DNA of 64,000 nt from Flavonifractor sp. An306 (GCF_002159455.1 NZ_NFIQ01000003.1:16126-80125); one strand, 5' to 3'; shown: positions 46,496 through 56,079, numbered from the stretch's first letter. Program-made: numbers and translations. Notes: generated by a model not told the origin, from the sequence alone.

Positions 46496-48351
46496 AGGTC
46501 ATGCTCCGGGGGCTTCTTCTGCTGGGCCCTGTCCGGGGGCTTGCGCTCGCCGCACTCCCGTTTGGCCTCCGCCAGCCGCTCCCGGATGGAGGGCTTCTTC
46601 TCCGGCGTGGTCCTGCGCGCCTCACCCTGGGCCTTCTCTAACTCCTCGCCCTTGCGACCGTTGTTCAGCACCCCGTCGATCATCCCGTAGTCGTCCTCCA
46701 GGGTCATCTCGGCGGTGCGGAGCGGGTTCTCCGGCTCCACCGGCAGGGCGATGATCTGCCCGTTCAGGCTGATGAACTGTTCCGGCTGCTTGAAGTGCTC
46801 CGTGTACTTCTGCACCTGCTCCGGGGTCAGGGAGGTGAAGCTGTCCTCACTCAGCCCCACCACCAGGAAGGTGCCGGCCATTACGTCGTAAATCTCCCCA
46901 TGCTCGTCCCGCAGGCCCCGGTTCAGCTCCAGGCCGATGAGCTTGCCCTCATCGTTGCAGACCAGTCCCACCGGGTCGGAGAAGGGATAGGAGGCGGCAA
47001 TGTCGCCGCCCACTTCCGCCTGTAACGAATGGAGGCCGGGGTCGATCTCCTTCACATAGGGCTTCTTCATGGGCTCCACCACCAGGACGGTCATCTTTTC
47101 CGGGGTGATATGTTCCTGGACCTCCTCGTTTCGGATAGCGAAGGAGCGGGAACCGTTGCCCATGACGAGATACTTCCCATCGTCAGACTGATGGTGCAGG
47201 CCGTACCCGGCCGCCTCCATCTGCTCCCGGCTCATATCCGTCACATAGAAGGTGCCCCTGGGAGTCCGCACCGTTTCGCCGGTCTCCCGGTCATCCGGGG
47301 AGGGCGCCGGGGTCTGTCCGGCCAGCTCCGCCTCATACTCCCGGCCCGCCTGCTCCGCAAAGGCCAGCATCTCGTCCACATGGGACTTGTCCGGGTCCTC
47401 CAATGCCGCTTTGATTACAGCCGGATCAAAGTCAAGAAATTCCTCATAGCCGGTGGCGTCTTTGAATTTCTCAATCTCCGAAGGGAGATAGTCCTCCTGG
47501 GTCTGCCCCAGGGCGGCCAGTTTCTCATCCAGGGCGGAAATGCGGCCGGCCATCAGATTTTCGTAGATCTCCTCCTTGGCCGCGTGCTCCTCCGGGTGCT
47601 CGGCGGCATACTGCGGGTCGTGCTGGCGGAAGAACTCGTCCATATCGTAGGCGATGTCCATCGCCCATTCGGATTTTTCCTCCTCGGTCAGCTCCTCCGC
47701 GTCCTGGAAGGTCATCACCCGGTATTCCTCCGGGATGCTGCCATGCTCCCCATCGTAATACTCATGGAAGCTGCTCCCGGTGTCCCGCACATACCCCAGG
47801 TCGGTGAACTCGCCGCCCTCCTCCAGGGCGACGTCCCGGCCGTAGGCCTCATAGTCGATGTAGTTCCGCAGGTGCTCCGGCACCTGCATGGCGTCCAGCT
47901 CCTCGATGTAATACCGGCCCAGGTCGTCGTGGTCGTGGATGTCGGGGTAAATGTCGTAGCAGTCCAGGTTCTCGGTCAGGTTGATGATTTCCTGTAAATC
48001 GCTTGAATGGTCGCCGATCTCCATCGCCGCCTGGAACTGTTCGTACTCGCCCTGGCTCATCTCGTCCAGTTTGGAGGCCAGGTAGTTGAGCTCATCCAGG
48101 CTCTCATACTCGCCCAGCTTGTCGTAGAGGCCGTCCACATAGCAGTCATAGTCAGTGATGAACCACTCCTCATAGGGCTGGCCGAAGTCATCCTTCTGCC
48201 CAATGCCGATCCGTTCAAACACCTTCTGCATCTCCTCTGGCGTGGTGGGGAACTTCACCCATTCGCCCACCAGGTCGCCCTCGTTGTACTTGCCCAGGTT
48301 GGTGATGAAGGCGGCAAAGGGATAATCCTTGTCATATTCATAATGGGGCAT
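46492..48351 (-). CDS. ArdA-type antirestriction protein with YodL/DUF3846/DUF4316-like parts
   Basis: A 619-residue multi-domain protein. Residues 1-~170 resemble ArdA, a DNA mimic rich in Asp and Glu (ITNLGKYNEGDLVGEWVKFP, YDCYVDGLYDKLGEYES) that blocks restriction enzymes on entry. Residues ~360-410 are YodL-like (GTFYVTDMSREQMEAAGYGL). Residues ~430-530 are DUF3846-like (VGGDIAASYPFSDPVGLVCN). The end matches DUF4316 (EMTLEDDYGMIDGVLNNG) with a KPSIRERL tail. ATG 48351 has AGGAGGTG. It should shield the incoming single strand or new ICE copy. Confidence 0.85.
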   Translation of the reverse strand: MPHYEYDKDYPFAAFITNLGKYNEGDLVGEWVKFPTTPEEMQKVFERIGIGQKDDFGQPYEEWFITDYDCYVDGLYDKLGEYESLDELNYLASKLDEMSQGEYEQFQAAMEIGDHSSDLQEIINLTENLDCYDIYPDIHDHDDLGRYYIEELDAMQVPEHLRNYIDYEAYGRDVALEEGGEFTDLGYVRDTGSSFHEYYDGEHGSIPEEYRVMTFQDAEELTEEEKSEWAMDIAYDMDEFFRQHDPQYAAEHPEEHAAKEEIYENLMAGRISALDEKLAALGQTQEDYLPSEIEKFKDATGYEEFLDFDPAVIKAALEDPDKSHVDEMLAFAEQAGREYEAELAGQTPAPSPDDRETGETVRTPRGTFYVTDMSREQMEAAGYGLHHQSDDGKYLVMGNGSRSFAIRNEEVQEHITPEKMTVLVVEPMKKPYVKEIDPGLHSLQAEVGGDIAASYPFSDPVGLVCNDEGKLIGLELNRGLRDEHGEIYDVMAGTFLVVGLSEDSFTSLTPEQVQKYTEHFKQPEQFISLNGQIIALPVEPENPLRTAEMTLEDDYGMIDGVLNNGRKGEELEKAQGEARRTTPEKKPSIRERLAEAKRECGERKPPDRAQQKKPPEHDL

Positions 48352-48363
48352 ACACGCACCTCC

Positions 48364-48888
48364 TTACAGCTCCGGCTCAGGCTTCCCCTTGCGGGGCGCC
48401 TGGGCCTTATTTTTGTTCCTGCACTCCTGTTTGCTCTGTTCCAGCCGCTCCCTGATGGAGGGCTTGCGGTCCGCCTGCTTCGCCTGGGGGCGGTCGTGCT
48501 GCCATGGGTCATCCGTGGGGAACAGATACCCCCGGCTGGTGAAGCACCCCCGGTCCTCCTCCAGGGCGCGCCGGCCGAAGGGGGCGGGGTCAATGGCGGC
48601 CCGGAGGTCGTCCGTCAGGCCGATGGTCAGTTTCTCCTCCAGGTACTCCCAGCCCAGGTCCTCCAGGGTCCGAACATGGGGCTCCAGCACGAAGCAGTCC
48701 ACATTTTTCTCAAATTCCAGGAACTGCTCCGCCGTGGTCAGCCGATAGGGGGACTCCTGGACGGCGGCCAGAAGATCCCGGTCCTCCGGGGAGAGGGCGG
48801 CAACGGCTTTTGCCACCGCCGCCAGCTCCTCCCGGCTCATGTTCTGTTCCGCACCGCCAAGGGGAATATCCGATTTACTTTTTGCCAT
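48364..48888 (-). CDS. ICE accessory protein with KPSIRERL tail
   Basis: A 174-residue acidic protein between topB and the ArdA-type gene. No enzyme motif. The middle reads FEKNVDCFVLEPHVRTLEDL, with GWEYLEEK next, a pattern I associate with antirestriction-linked ICE proteins. The end has KPSIRERLEQSKQECRNK, nearly the same tail as the ArdA-type protein. It overlaps topB by 14 bases. Function unknown; an antirestriction or relaxosome role is possible. Confidence 0.72.
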   Translation of the reverse strand: MAKSKSDIPLGGAEQNMSREELAAVAKAVAALSPEDRDLLAAVQESPYRLTTAEQFLEFEKNVDCFVLEPHVRTLEDLGWEYLEEKLTIGLTDDLRAAIDPAPFGRRALEEDRGCFTSRGYLFPTDDPWQHDRPQAKQADRKPSIRERLEQSKQECRNKNKAQAPRKGKPEPEL

Positions 48889-50974
48889 TCACGCCCTCCT
48901 TCCGTTTGGGGAACTCCAGCTTGAAGCGGACATACTTCCCGCCAGTATCATCCAGCACCACCACTGCGTCATAGGTGGAACCCTTCTTTTCAGACCACAT
49001 CCCCTTGACGGAGGTGCGGCCCTTCTTCAAAAGGTCGGCGGCCATCTTCTTTGTCAGCTCCTTCTTGCGGGAGGTCCAGAAACGGTCGTCCTTCCACAGC
49101 ACGAAGCGGCAGGAGCGGTCGGAGCAGTAAAAGTTCTTCCTGCCCTCATAGACCGGCTTGCCGCAGCGGGGACAGAGGCCCACGGCCTCCCGCTCCGGGG
49201 CAAACAGCTTCTGGCCCTCCTCGGAGATGTGGGAATAGGTTTTCACCAGTTCCCGCGCCATGTCAGAGATCCCCGCCATGAAAGCGGCGGGATCGCCCTC
49301 ACCCCTGGCGATGGCGGTCAGCTTCTGCTCCCACTCCGCCGTGAGCATGGGAGAGGTCAAAGTATCCGGCAGGACGGTGACCAGGTTGATCCCCGCCTTG
49401 GTAGGGATGAGACTTTTCCCTTTGCGCTCCACAAACCCGGCCGCCACCAGCTTCTCCAGGATCGCCGCCCTGGTGGCCGGGGTGCCCAGGCCCTTGCGCT
49501 CGGCGTCCTCCGGCATCTCCTCTTTCCCGGCAGTCTCCATCGCCGCCAGGAGGGTGTCCTCCGTGTACGCCTTGGGCGGGGCGGTGAAGTGTTCGGTGAC
49601 AGCGGCCTCCACCTGGTCAAAAAGTTGACCCTCGGTGAAGTCCGGCAGAGCGGCGGGTTCCGCCTCGCCCTCCGGCTGCTCCTTCAGGGAAGCGCGGAAA
49701 ATGTGGTCGATCTCACGCCAGCCCTCGGAGAGGATGCGCCGCCCCTTGGCGGTGAAGGTCTGCCCGCCGCAGGTAAAGGTCGCCGTCACCGCCTCGTACA
49801 CATAGGGCTCCGCAACCGCACACAGCAGCTCCCGGCACACCAGCAGAAGGATATTGCGCTCACCCACGGGCAGTTCGGACAGGTCCGCCTTCTCCAGCTC
49901 CAGCGTGGGGATGATGGCGTGGTGGTCGGACACCTTCTTGTCATTTACCAGCAAGGACACATCCGGGAAGAACTCCCCGCACCCGTCAAAGGGCGGTACC
50001 TTGGCCGCCAGGTGGAGGACCACCGAAGCGGTCTCCGCCATGTCGGCGGTCAAAAACCGGCTGTCCGTCCGGGGATAGGTCAGCAGCTTTTTCTCATAGA
50101 GGGATTGTGCGTAGTCCAGCGTCTGTTTCGCCGTGTAGCCGAAGATGCGGTTGGCCTCCCGCTGGAGGGTGGTCAGGTCGTAGAGCCTGGGCGGTGCCTC
50201 TTTCTTCTGTTCACGGGTGACAGAAGCGCAGACTGCCTCCGCGCCGGCACAGGCCGCCCTCAGGGCCTCCGCCTCCTCCGGGGCGGCGATCTTCTCCGAC
50301 ACCGCCTCGGCCCCGCCCAGGGTCAGGCGCACATGATGGTATTTCTCTTTGCGGAACATTGTGATTTTGCTGTCCCGGTCCACCAGCATGGCAAGGGTGG
50401 GGGTCTGCACCCGCCCCACATTCAGGGTGCGGTGGTAGAGGACAGAAAAAAGTCTTGTGGCGTTGATCCCAATGAGCCAGTCTGCTTTCTGGCGGCAGAG
50501 GGCGGACTGGTACAGCGGGTCATACTCCGCGCCGGGGCGCAGGTCCTGGAAGCCCTCCCGGATCGCCGCGTCCTCCATGGAAGAGATCCACAGACGGGAG
50601 AAGGGCTTCTGGCATCCCGCCATCTCATAGACCAGCCGGAAGATGAGCTCGCCCTCCCGCCCGGCGTCGCAGGCGTTGACCAGCTCGGTGACGTCCTCTC
50701 GCTCCATGAGGTGCTTCAAGTTCTGGAAGGCGTCCTCCTTGCCCTTCGCCAGCACATAGCGGAAGGGCTCCGGCAGGATGGGAAGGTCATCATACTTCCA
50801 TTTCTTATAACCAAGGTCGTACCCGGCTGCGTCCATCGGGGACACCAAATGCCCCACGCACCAGGAAACGATGAGCCCATTTCCTTCAAAACAGCCATCG
50901 GCCCTGGATGTGACACCCAGGGCCGACGCGACGGCTTTTGCAACACTCGGTTTCTCACAGATCACCAGCTTCAT
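48875..50974 (-). CDS. topB: DNA topoisomerase III
   Basis: A 699-residue type IA topoisomerase. The TOPRIM domain is at the start (MKLVICEKPSVAKAVASALG; DAGREGELIFRLVYE). The catalytic Tyr sits in LTYPRTDSRFLT. GRVQTPTLAMLV is the DNA-binding arch. A C-terminal zinc ribbon is present (LCPRCGKPVYEG, then FYCSDRSCRFVLW). It is a standard gene of Tn1549-type conjugation modules, where it probably resolves DNA during transfer or rolling replication. It overlaps both neighbours by a few bases. Confidence 0.96.
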   Translation of the reverse strand: MKLVICEKPSVAKAVASALGVTSRADGCFEGNGLIVSWCVGHLVSPMDAAGYDLGYKKWKYDDLPILPEPFRYVLAKGKEDAFQNLKHLMEREDVTELVNACDAGREGELIFRLVYEMAGCQKPFSRLWISSMEDAAIREGFQDLRPGAEYDPLYQSALCRQKADWLIGINATRLFSVLYHRTLNVGRVQTPTLAMLVDRDSKITMFRKEKYHHVRLTLGGAEAVSEKIAAPEEAEALRAACAGAEAVCASVTREQKKEAPPRLYDLTTLQREANRIFGYTAKQTLDYAQSLYEKKLLTYPRTDSRFLTADMAETASVVLHLAAKVPPFDGCGEFFPDVSLLVNDKKVSDHHAIIPTLELEKADLSELPVGERNILLLVCRELLCAVAEPYVYEAVTATFTCGGQTFTAKGRRILSEGWREIDHIFRASLKEQPEGEAEPAALPDFTEGQLFDQVEAAVTEHFTAPPKAYTEDTLLAAMETAGKEEMPEDAERKGLGTPATRAAILEKLVAAGFVERKGKSLIPTKAGINLVTVLPDTLTSPMLTAEWEQKLTAIARGEGDPAAFMAGISDMARELVKTYSHISEEGQKLFAPEREAVGLCPRCGKPVYEGRKNFYCSDRSCRFVLWKDDRFWTSRKKELTKKMAADLLKKGRTSVKGMWSEKKGSTYDAVVVLDDTGGKYVRFKLEFPKRKEGVNGKK

Positions 50975-52149
50975 TTCGTATCCTCCATTTCTTCCTCCGG
51001 TTCCGGTTCGTCCTCGTTGATATACTCCTCCTCATCCGCAAAATCATAGTCATCCGGGTCCGCGCTGGCCTTGGACGCCTGCTTGGGGCGGATGAACTTG
51101 ATGTAGGCGAAGGCTCCACCGCCGCCCAGCACCACAAGCGCCAGGACCAGCGCCAGGGCGCCCATGCCCCCGGACTTCTCCTCCTCCGGCTCCGGTTCGG
51201 GTTCAGCCTCCGGCTCCACGCCGGCGCACTCGCTCATGTTGACAGAGCAGACCGGGCAGGAAGTGTTCACCGCCCCGGCCTGGCATTTCTCCGTACAGGT
51301 GCAGACCGCCGGCGCCTCCTGGGCCTCGCCATCCTCCATCAGGGCCAGGAGGTCCGCCTCGTCCACCTGGTTCAGGAAGTGGACGGTCTGCGCCCCCTCG
51401 TCATCCCGGTCGATGATGAGATAGAACACGTTGCCGCCCTTTGTCTCCACCGTGATAAACTGCTTGCCGGAGGATGTCCCGCCCAGGTCGTCAATGAGGG
51501 ACAGGTTCCCATCCGGGGTCAGGGCTGCCCCTCCGCCCCCGGAGAGGCCGGAGGCGAACAGCTCCAGCAGGGCGGAGAGGTCCGTCCCGTCCAGGGAGAG
51601 GGAGAAGCTGCCCGTGTCCGTGATGGTCAGGTAGTCGGAATGAACATAGCCCTCCCGCTCCGGCAGAAGCACCTTGACCCATTCGCCCTCGGTGCCGATG
51701 ACTTCTACCTGCGCCCCATCGGGAAGCTGGGTGAATGCGTCGTTATCCAGCCCAGCGCCGGTGCGGACATTCAGGTTGCCGCCGCAGGTGGTCACGGTGC
51801 CGGTCTGCTGGGTTTCCCATTTCTCCGTGTCAGGGGTGAACAGGATACCGTCCTCGGTGACAGTCACAGTCCCCAGGCCGCCCAGCAGTTCGGTGATCTG
51901 GTCCAGGGTGTCCCCGTCTGCCTCCGTGTTATTGTCCGCGCTATCATCGCCGGCGGGATCTTCCTCATCAGTGATAGTGACCTCCGGGGCCTCGGCGTCC
52001 TCCGCAGGGTCCGCCTCCGTCCCGGCAGTTTCGGTGTAGTAGGGTTCGCCCTCCCCACCGCCGGCGAAAGCGGGGACAGCAAAGGCCGTGGCACAGAGCG
52101 CCACGGCCAGGGCCGCCGTAAACAGGCGGATGATCTTCTTATTCTTCAT
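50971..52149 (-). CDS. DUF4366 (CD1107-type) surface protein of the mating machinery
   Basis: About 392 residues. A signal peptide (MKNKKIIRLFTAALAVALC) is followed by an acidic Thr/Asp-rich stretch, an SH3b domain (GGNLNVRTGAGLDNDAF; YVHSDYLTI), a ~120-residue domain, a Cys cluster (CTCTEKCQAG; CPVCSVNMSEC), a Pro/Glu spacer, one transmembrane helix (ALALVLALVVLGGGGAFAY) and a charged tail. It is anchored by the C-terminal helix with the body outside. Typical of ICE conjugation operons; role in mating contact inferred. ATG 52149 suits the signal peptide. Confidence 0.85.
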   Translation of the reverse strand: MKNKKIIRLFTAALAVALCATAFAVPAFAGGGEGEPYYTETAGTEADPAEDAEAPEVTITDEEDPAGDDSADNNTEADGDTLDQITELLGGLGTVTVTEDGILFTPDTEKWETQQTGTVTTCGGNLNVRTGAGLDNDAFTQLPDGAQVEVIGTEGEWVKVLLPEREGYVHSDYLTITDTGSFSLSLDGTDLSALLELFASGLSGGGGAALTPDGNLSLIDDLGGTSSGKQFITVETKGGNVFYLIIDRDDEGAQTVHFLNQVDEADLLALMEDGEAQEAPAVCTCTEKCQAGAVNTSCPVCSVNMSECAGVEPEAEPEPEPEEEKSGGMGALALVLALVVLGGGGAFAYIKFIRPKQASKASADPDDYDFADEEEYINEDEPEPEEEMEDTK

Positions 52150-52420
52150 ACTCGGTATCCTCCATCTCATTCTCGCTGGGGTCCGCCGCGGCCTCCGCCT
52201 CCATCATGCCCTCCGGCAGGGTGATGAGGCCGCTGGCGTAGGCCTTCAGGAAGGCCGTCAGTTCCCGGTTGTCCATCTTCACCGCCTTGACCATGCGGAC
52301 GATCTCCAGGTTCTCCTCCTCGGTGAGCTGGGCCTCCAGGGCGCGGAGGCGCTTCTGCTGCTCGGAGATTTTCTCCTTGGTCTTTTCAATGTCACGGCGG
52401 ATCTTCTCAACAGTTGCCAT
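52139..52420 (-). CDS. DUF4315 coiled-coil protein
   Basis: A 93-residue protein: a predicted coiled coil (VEKIRRDIEKTKEKISEQQK) and a short C-terminal acidic tail. It matches DUF4315, which always lies between DUF4366 and the NlpC/P60 gene in these elements. It overlaps the DUF4366 start. ATG 52420 is preferred; 21 bases more would start inside the ribosome site. Function unknown. Confidence 0.85.
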   Translation of the reverse strand: MATVEKIRRDIEKTKEKISEQQKRLRALEAQLTEEENLEIVRMVKAVKMDNRELTAFLKAYASGLITLPEGMMEAEAAADPSENEMEDTEYEE

Positions 52421-53141
52421 GTGTGCAAAACTCCTTTCCATATCGTTCTTTCCATGAATAGTTACGGCCCAGGCCCTGGACCGTTTTCAAATTGGGACGG
52501 GCGTTGTCCTCCAGGGCGATGGCCCTTCGGAACAGGTCCGGGTGGTGGTCCCGCAGGTGGATGATCTCCTCCGCCCTCATGCTGGGGCAGAAGAAGCAGG
52601 AGGATTTGCCCGGCTGGGGCAGACCCGCATTTTCAATGGCCTGCATACACGCTGCCCGGTCCCATCCCCATTCCATCAGGGGATACCACTTGCTGTACTT
52701 GGGGTCGGCCAGGTCTCCCAGCAACACCTTGTCGCTGCGGTAGCCCTCTCCGGCGTCGTAGCCGATGAACTTCACCACCCGCTTGCCCGCTGCCCATACC
52801 TTGCGGCAGGGCGGGTAGCGGTTGCAGAACTTGTCCTGCGGCCCGATCTTGTGTTTCAGGGAACACCGCTTGAAGCCGTAGGCCATAGAGGGCAGGGTGC
52901 CGCTCTGCAAGCACTCCTGCTCCAAGGTCAGCCGCTTTCCGTCCCGCGTGGTCTTGTAGACTCTGGTGATGGGCGGCATCCCGTGGCCCTTCAGCCAGCG
53001 GTCCATAATGTCCAGGTAGGCATAGGTGTGGGGATGCTCCGCCCCGGTATCCGCAAAGAGGATCAGGTCCACCGGGATGCGGTGCTGGTGCAGGCCGATC
53101 AAAAGGGCGGTGCTGTTGACACCGCCCCCGTAGGAAACCAT
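52407..53141 (-). CDS. PAPS-reductase-like ATP pyrophosphatase
   Basis: A 244-residue protein of the PAPS reductase/N-type ATP pyrophosphatase superfamily. The PP-loop is SYGGGVNSTALLIGL at the N terminus, followed by FADTGAEHPHTYAYL. The Cys set GFKRCS, FCNRYPPC and SSCFFCP may bind an Fe-S cluster. Relatives include sulfate reduction enzymes, DndC (DNA phosphorothioation) and phage-coded proteins. No sulfur pathway lies nearby, and it is inserted between two conserved conjugation genes. DNA or RNA modification is likelier than sulfate metabolism, but this is inference. Confidence 0.8.
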   Translation of the reverse strand: MVSYGGGVNSTALLIGLHQHRIPVDLILFADTGAEHPHTYAYLDIMDRWLKGHGMPPITRVYKTTRDGKRLTLEQECLQSGTLPSMAYGFKRCSLKHKIGPQDKFCNRYPPCRKVWAAGKRVVKFIGYDAGEGYRSDKVLLGDLADPKYSKWYPLMEWGWDRAACMQAIENAGLPQPGKSSCFFCPSMRAEEIIHLRDHHPDLFRRAIALEDNARPNLKTVQGLGRNYSWKERYGKEFCTHGNC

Positions 53142-53163
53142 ATTGATGCTTTACCACCTCCCA

Positions 53164-55062
53164 TCAGTTGTACGGCGGCCGGCCGTAGGCATAAAAGTGA
53201 GACTGCCAGTAGCTGGTGTTCAAATTGGTGTAGGAAATCGGATCTCCACAGTGCAACATCATATTGTCGCCCACATAGATGCCCACATGGGAGATACCGC
53301 TGGTGTCATAGGTGCCCACAAAGAACACCAGGTCGCCCGGCTGGGGGTCGGAGACCGGCGTGGAGATGTTATAGAGCCCCTGGGCGCCCAGCCGCCCGGT
53401 GTTGCACAGGCCGGTATTGGTCAGCACATAGCTGACGAAGCCGGAACAGTCAAAGGAGGTCTCCGGGCTGCTCCCGCCCCAGACATAAGGGTATCCCAGG
53501 TATTTCTCCGCCTCGGTGATGAGGGTGGCGAACCGCTCATCCGTCAGGTACTCGGCGGGAATGTCCCAGGCCGTGGGCGGGTTCTCAATGTACTTGCCCA
53601 CATACCCGGAGGACGGGAACAGGTCCGGTCGGTTGCCCAGGGTGGACATATACACGGCGTACATGGAGAGCTGGTCCTCGCCCATGATATAGACCGGCAC
53701 ATGGGAGAGGTCGAAATTCTCCAGCGTGACGGTGCAGATGTACCAGGTGTAGGGAACCTCTACCTCGTACTCGTTGCCCTCGCTGTCCGTCCGGGTCTCC
53801 GTCCGATACCTTGTTTCGGTGGTCACGGTCTCGGTGAGGATGTACTGCTTGTCAAAGAGCATTTCCAGGTCGCTTTGCACCTCGTTCAGGGTAAACACCC
53901 CTTCATGGAGCGCCGACAGGATGGACAGCAGCACATAAGGGTCATGCTCGATCTCGTCCAGGTCAAAGTGATATTCGTCATAGTCGTGGGTGGCCTCGTA
54001 GGTGTTCAGATATTCTTGCAGCTCCGCCTCCATCTCGCAGTAGGCGGCCTCGGCCCCGGTCAGGTCCGCGTCCTCCGAAAGATAGGAGGAGGCCACCAGG
54101 CCGGAAGTCCCGCCCCCAAACATGGAGGTGCAGGACTGCATCAGCCCCATGATGAGCATGAGGATCAGCCCAATCCCGCCCACGATGAGGAGGGTGTGCT
54201 TGTTTTTGGTGACGAAGCCGCCCAGCTTCTGGGCGATGGTCCCGCCGCCTTTCTTCGCTGCGGAGGCGGCGGTCTGGGACGCCTTGCCCGCGGCCTGGGC
54301 CGCGCCGGTCCCTGCCCGGTGCGCGGCGGCGTACTGCTTTTGCAGGCGCTTCTTCTGCCACAGCCGGGAGATGGGATTGCTGGACGCAAGCTGGGGGTTC
54401 TCCATGATGGACTTCTGCCAATAGAAGTCTGCATTGGCTTTCACCGCCGCCTGCTCCGCCTGCTTCACATCCCGCCAGGGCTTCATCTTTTGGTCAGCGT
54501 GCCAGTTCTTGACGCGCCGACTCCCATAGCCCACGGCCTTCTCGATCTGCCGCTCCCCCAGGTGGCCGGCCTGGACGCCGGAGTTTTCGCCCTCCACCTT
54601 GCTCACCTCGCCGTGGAGGGTAGACTTGACCTCCTGGATCGGCCGGGCCAGCGGGTTGCCGTGTTCCTTGCCGGGCGGCTTCACGGGGACGGCGGCCTTT
54701 GCCGCGTCCAGCTTATCCGCTGCCTTGTCGGACTTGCGGACAGCCTTTTTCAGCTCCGGCGCCGCCCGGTCTGCCTCCGAAAACTGCAAACGGGAGGAAG
54801 GGCGGTCCCTGGCCGCCTCACCCTCCCGGAAGGTGTCGCGCCGCTTGTGCCGCGCTTTTTTCGCCTGGCGCCGTTCCACATGGCCCTCCACCTCGTCCAC
54901 CGCCCGGCTCAATGTCCCCGCCGTTTCATCAGCAGAGGAATAGTCCTGTTCCTGGGGGCGGTCCGAGATGTGGGTGGTCTCGCCGGTCACCAGGTTTACC
55001 GAGATGGCCCCGTCACGGGTCATCTTCTGGGCCTCCTTCTCGGAGGCTTTCCATTCCTGCAT
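53164..55062 (-). CDS. CD1108-type conjugal hydrolase (NlpC/P60, membrane-bound)
   Basis: A 632-residue protein. A long basic cytoplasmic N terminus (~1-290) is followed by one transmembrane helix (HTLLIVGGIGLILMLIMGLM), an extracytoplasmic spacer and a C-terminal NlpC/P60 domain. That domain has catalytic Cys in SFDCSGFVSYVL and His in SHVGIYVGDN. It opens peptidoglycan for the mating channel, like VirB1. It occupies the conserved slot upstream of DUF4315, but with a PAPS-like gene inserted between. The Cys and His are intact, so it should be active. Confidence 0.9.
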   Translation of the reverse strand: MQEWKASEKEAQKMTRDGAISVNLVTGETTHISDRPQEQDYSSADETAGTLSRAVDEVEGHVERRQAKKARHKRRDTFREGEAARDRPSSRLQFSEADRAAPELKKAVRKSDKAADKLDAAKAAVPVKPPGKEHGNPLARPIQEVKSTLHGEVSKVEGENSGVQAGHLGERQIEKAVGYGSRRVKNWHADQKMKPWRDVKQAEQAAVKANADFYWQKSIMENPQLASSNPISRLWQKKRLQKQYAAAHRAGTGAAQAAGKASQTAASAAKKGGGTIAQKLGGFVTKNKHTLLIVGGIGLILMLIMGLMQSCTSMFGGGTSGLVASSYLSEDADLTGAEAAYCEMEAELQEYLNTYEATHDYDEYHFDLDEIEHDPYVLLSILSALHEGVFTLNEVQSDLEMLFDKQYILTETVTTETRYRTETRTDSEGNEYEVEVPYTWYICTVTLENFDLSHVPVYIMGEDQLSMYAVYMSTLGNRPDLFPSSGYVGKYIENPPTAWDIPAEYLTDERFATLITEAEKYLGYPYVWGGSSPETSFDCSGFVSYVLTNTGLCNTGRLGAQGLYNISTPVSDPQPGDLVFFVGTYDTSGISHVGIYVGDNMMLHCGDPISYTNLNTSYWQSHFYAYGRPPYN

Positions 55063-56079
55063 TTATCCGTCACCTCCTCCATAGGGGCAGATGCCGGCGC
55101 ACGCCCCGGTCTCTATCAGCGAAATATAGTGAAAAATGGGATAGGCCTGGGGTGGGCAGACCGCGTTGCCCAGGGTTTTCAGCCGCAGCGCCCGGTCCTT
55201 CGTGTCCTCCGTTATGCGGGGGACGCCCTCCGGCTCGGCGGCCCAGAGGATACGGCCGTCCATCCTTTCGGGAAGCCCATGAGCCATTCCACCCAATCCG
55301 GGTTCAGTGCCGCCTTCTCCGACAGGGGCTGCTCCTGGTGGATCACCTGGGCCGACAGGTTGCTGGACGGGGACTTGCCCCGGAAGGCCGTGGGTTTCAG
55401 GGTGGAGCGGTAGCCCTCCGACGCCGCCGGCGTCAGGTAGAACACCGCCGCCGAAAGGCTCAGGCTCCAGATCGTCCCGTCCCTGTTCCGCTTGCGGAAG
55501 ATCCCATTGTCCGACAGGAACACATCCAGGTTTGCCGCGTCCCTGCAGGTGGATTTGTCGGAGGCAAGGGGCGTGGGAAACATCAGCCGCGACGATAAAA
55601 GTTCGCTGGCGCTCATGCCACGCGCCGACGCCGCAAGCCGGAAATACGAATGGGAGAACAGCGTATCCCGCTTTTGCCAGGTCAAAAATCGTTTTGTCGA
55701 GCCCCATATTGATGAAGCCAGCAACATTTTCCCCAAGCACCCAACGGGGCCGCAGCTCAGTAATAACTCTGCACATTTCCGGCCACAGGTAGCGTTCATC
55801 CGCAAAGCCCTTCCGCTTTCCCGCGGTGGAGAAGGGCTGGCAGGGGAAGCCGCCGGAGATGATGGTGACTGTTTCAAGTCCTGTTTTCTCAAAAAACGCC
55901 TCCTTCGTGAATGTGGTGATGTCCCGGAACTTCGGCACGTCCGGCCAGTGCCGCTCCAGGACGGAATAGGGGTAGTCCGCCCATTCACACTGGCAGACGG
56001 TCTCGAACCCGGCCGCCTCCGCCGCCAGGTCCAGACCGCCGATGCCGGAGAACAGGCTCACATGGGTCAGTCGCTCCAT
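55063..56079 (-). pseudogene. C5-cytosine DNA methyltransferase, two compensating frameshifts
   Basis: One frame is open over 338 residues and has the N-terminal methylase motifs (FSGIGGLDLAAEAAGF; catalytic GGFPCQPFS; GENVAGF) and the last motif (RLKTLGNAVCPPQAYPIF). Its middle, ~115 residues, is Gly/Pro-rich and unlike any methylase. The overlapping frame (55212-55988) instead encodes the family's target-recognition part: FPTPLASDKSTCRD, then NPDWVEWLMGFPKGW. So one shift near 55590 and an opposite one near 55250 restore the frame. The protein as written would lack a proper recognition domain. Either a decayed gene or two sequence errors. Confidence 0.82.
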
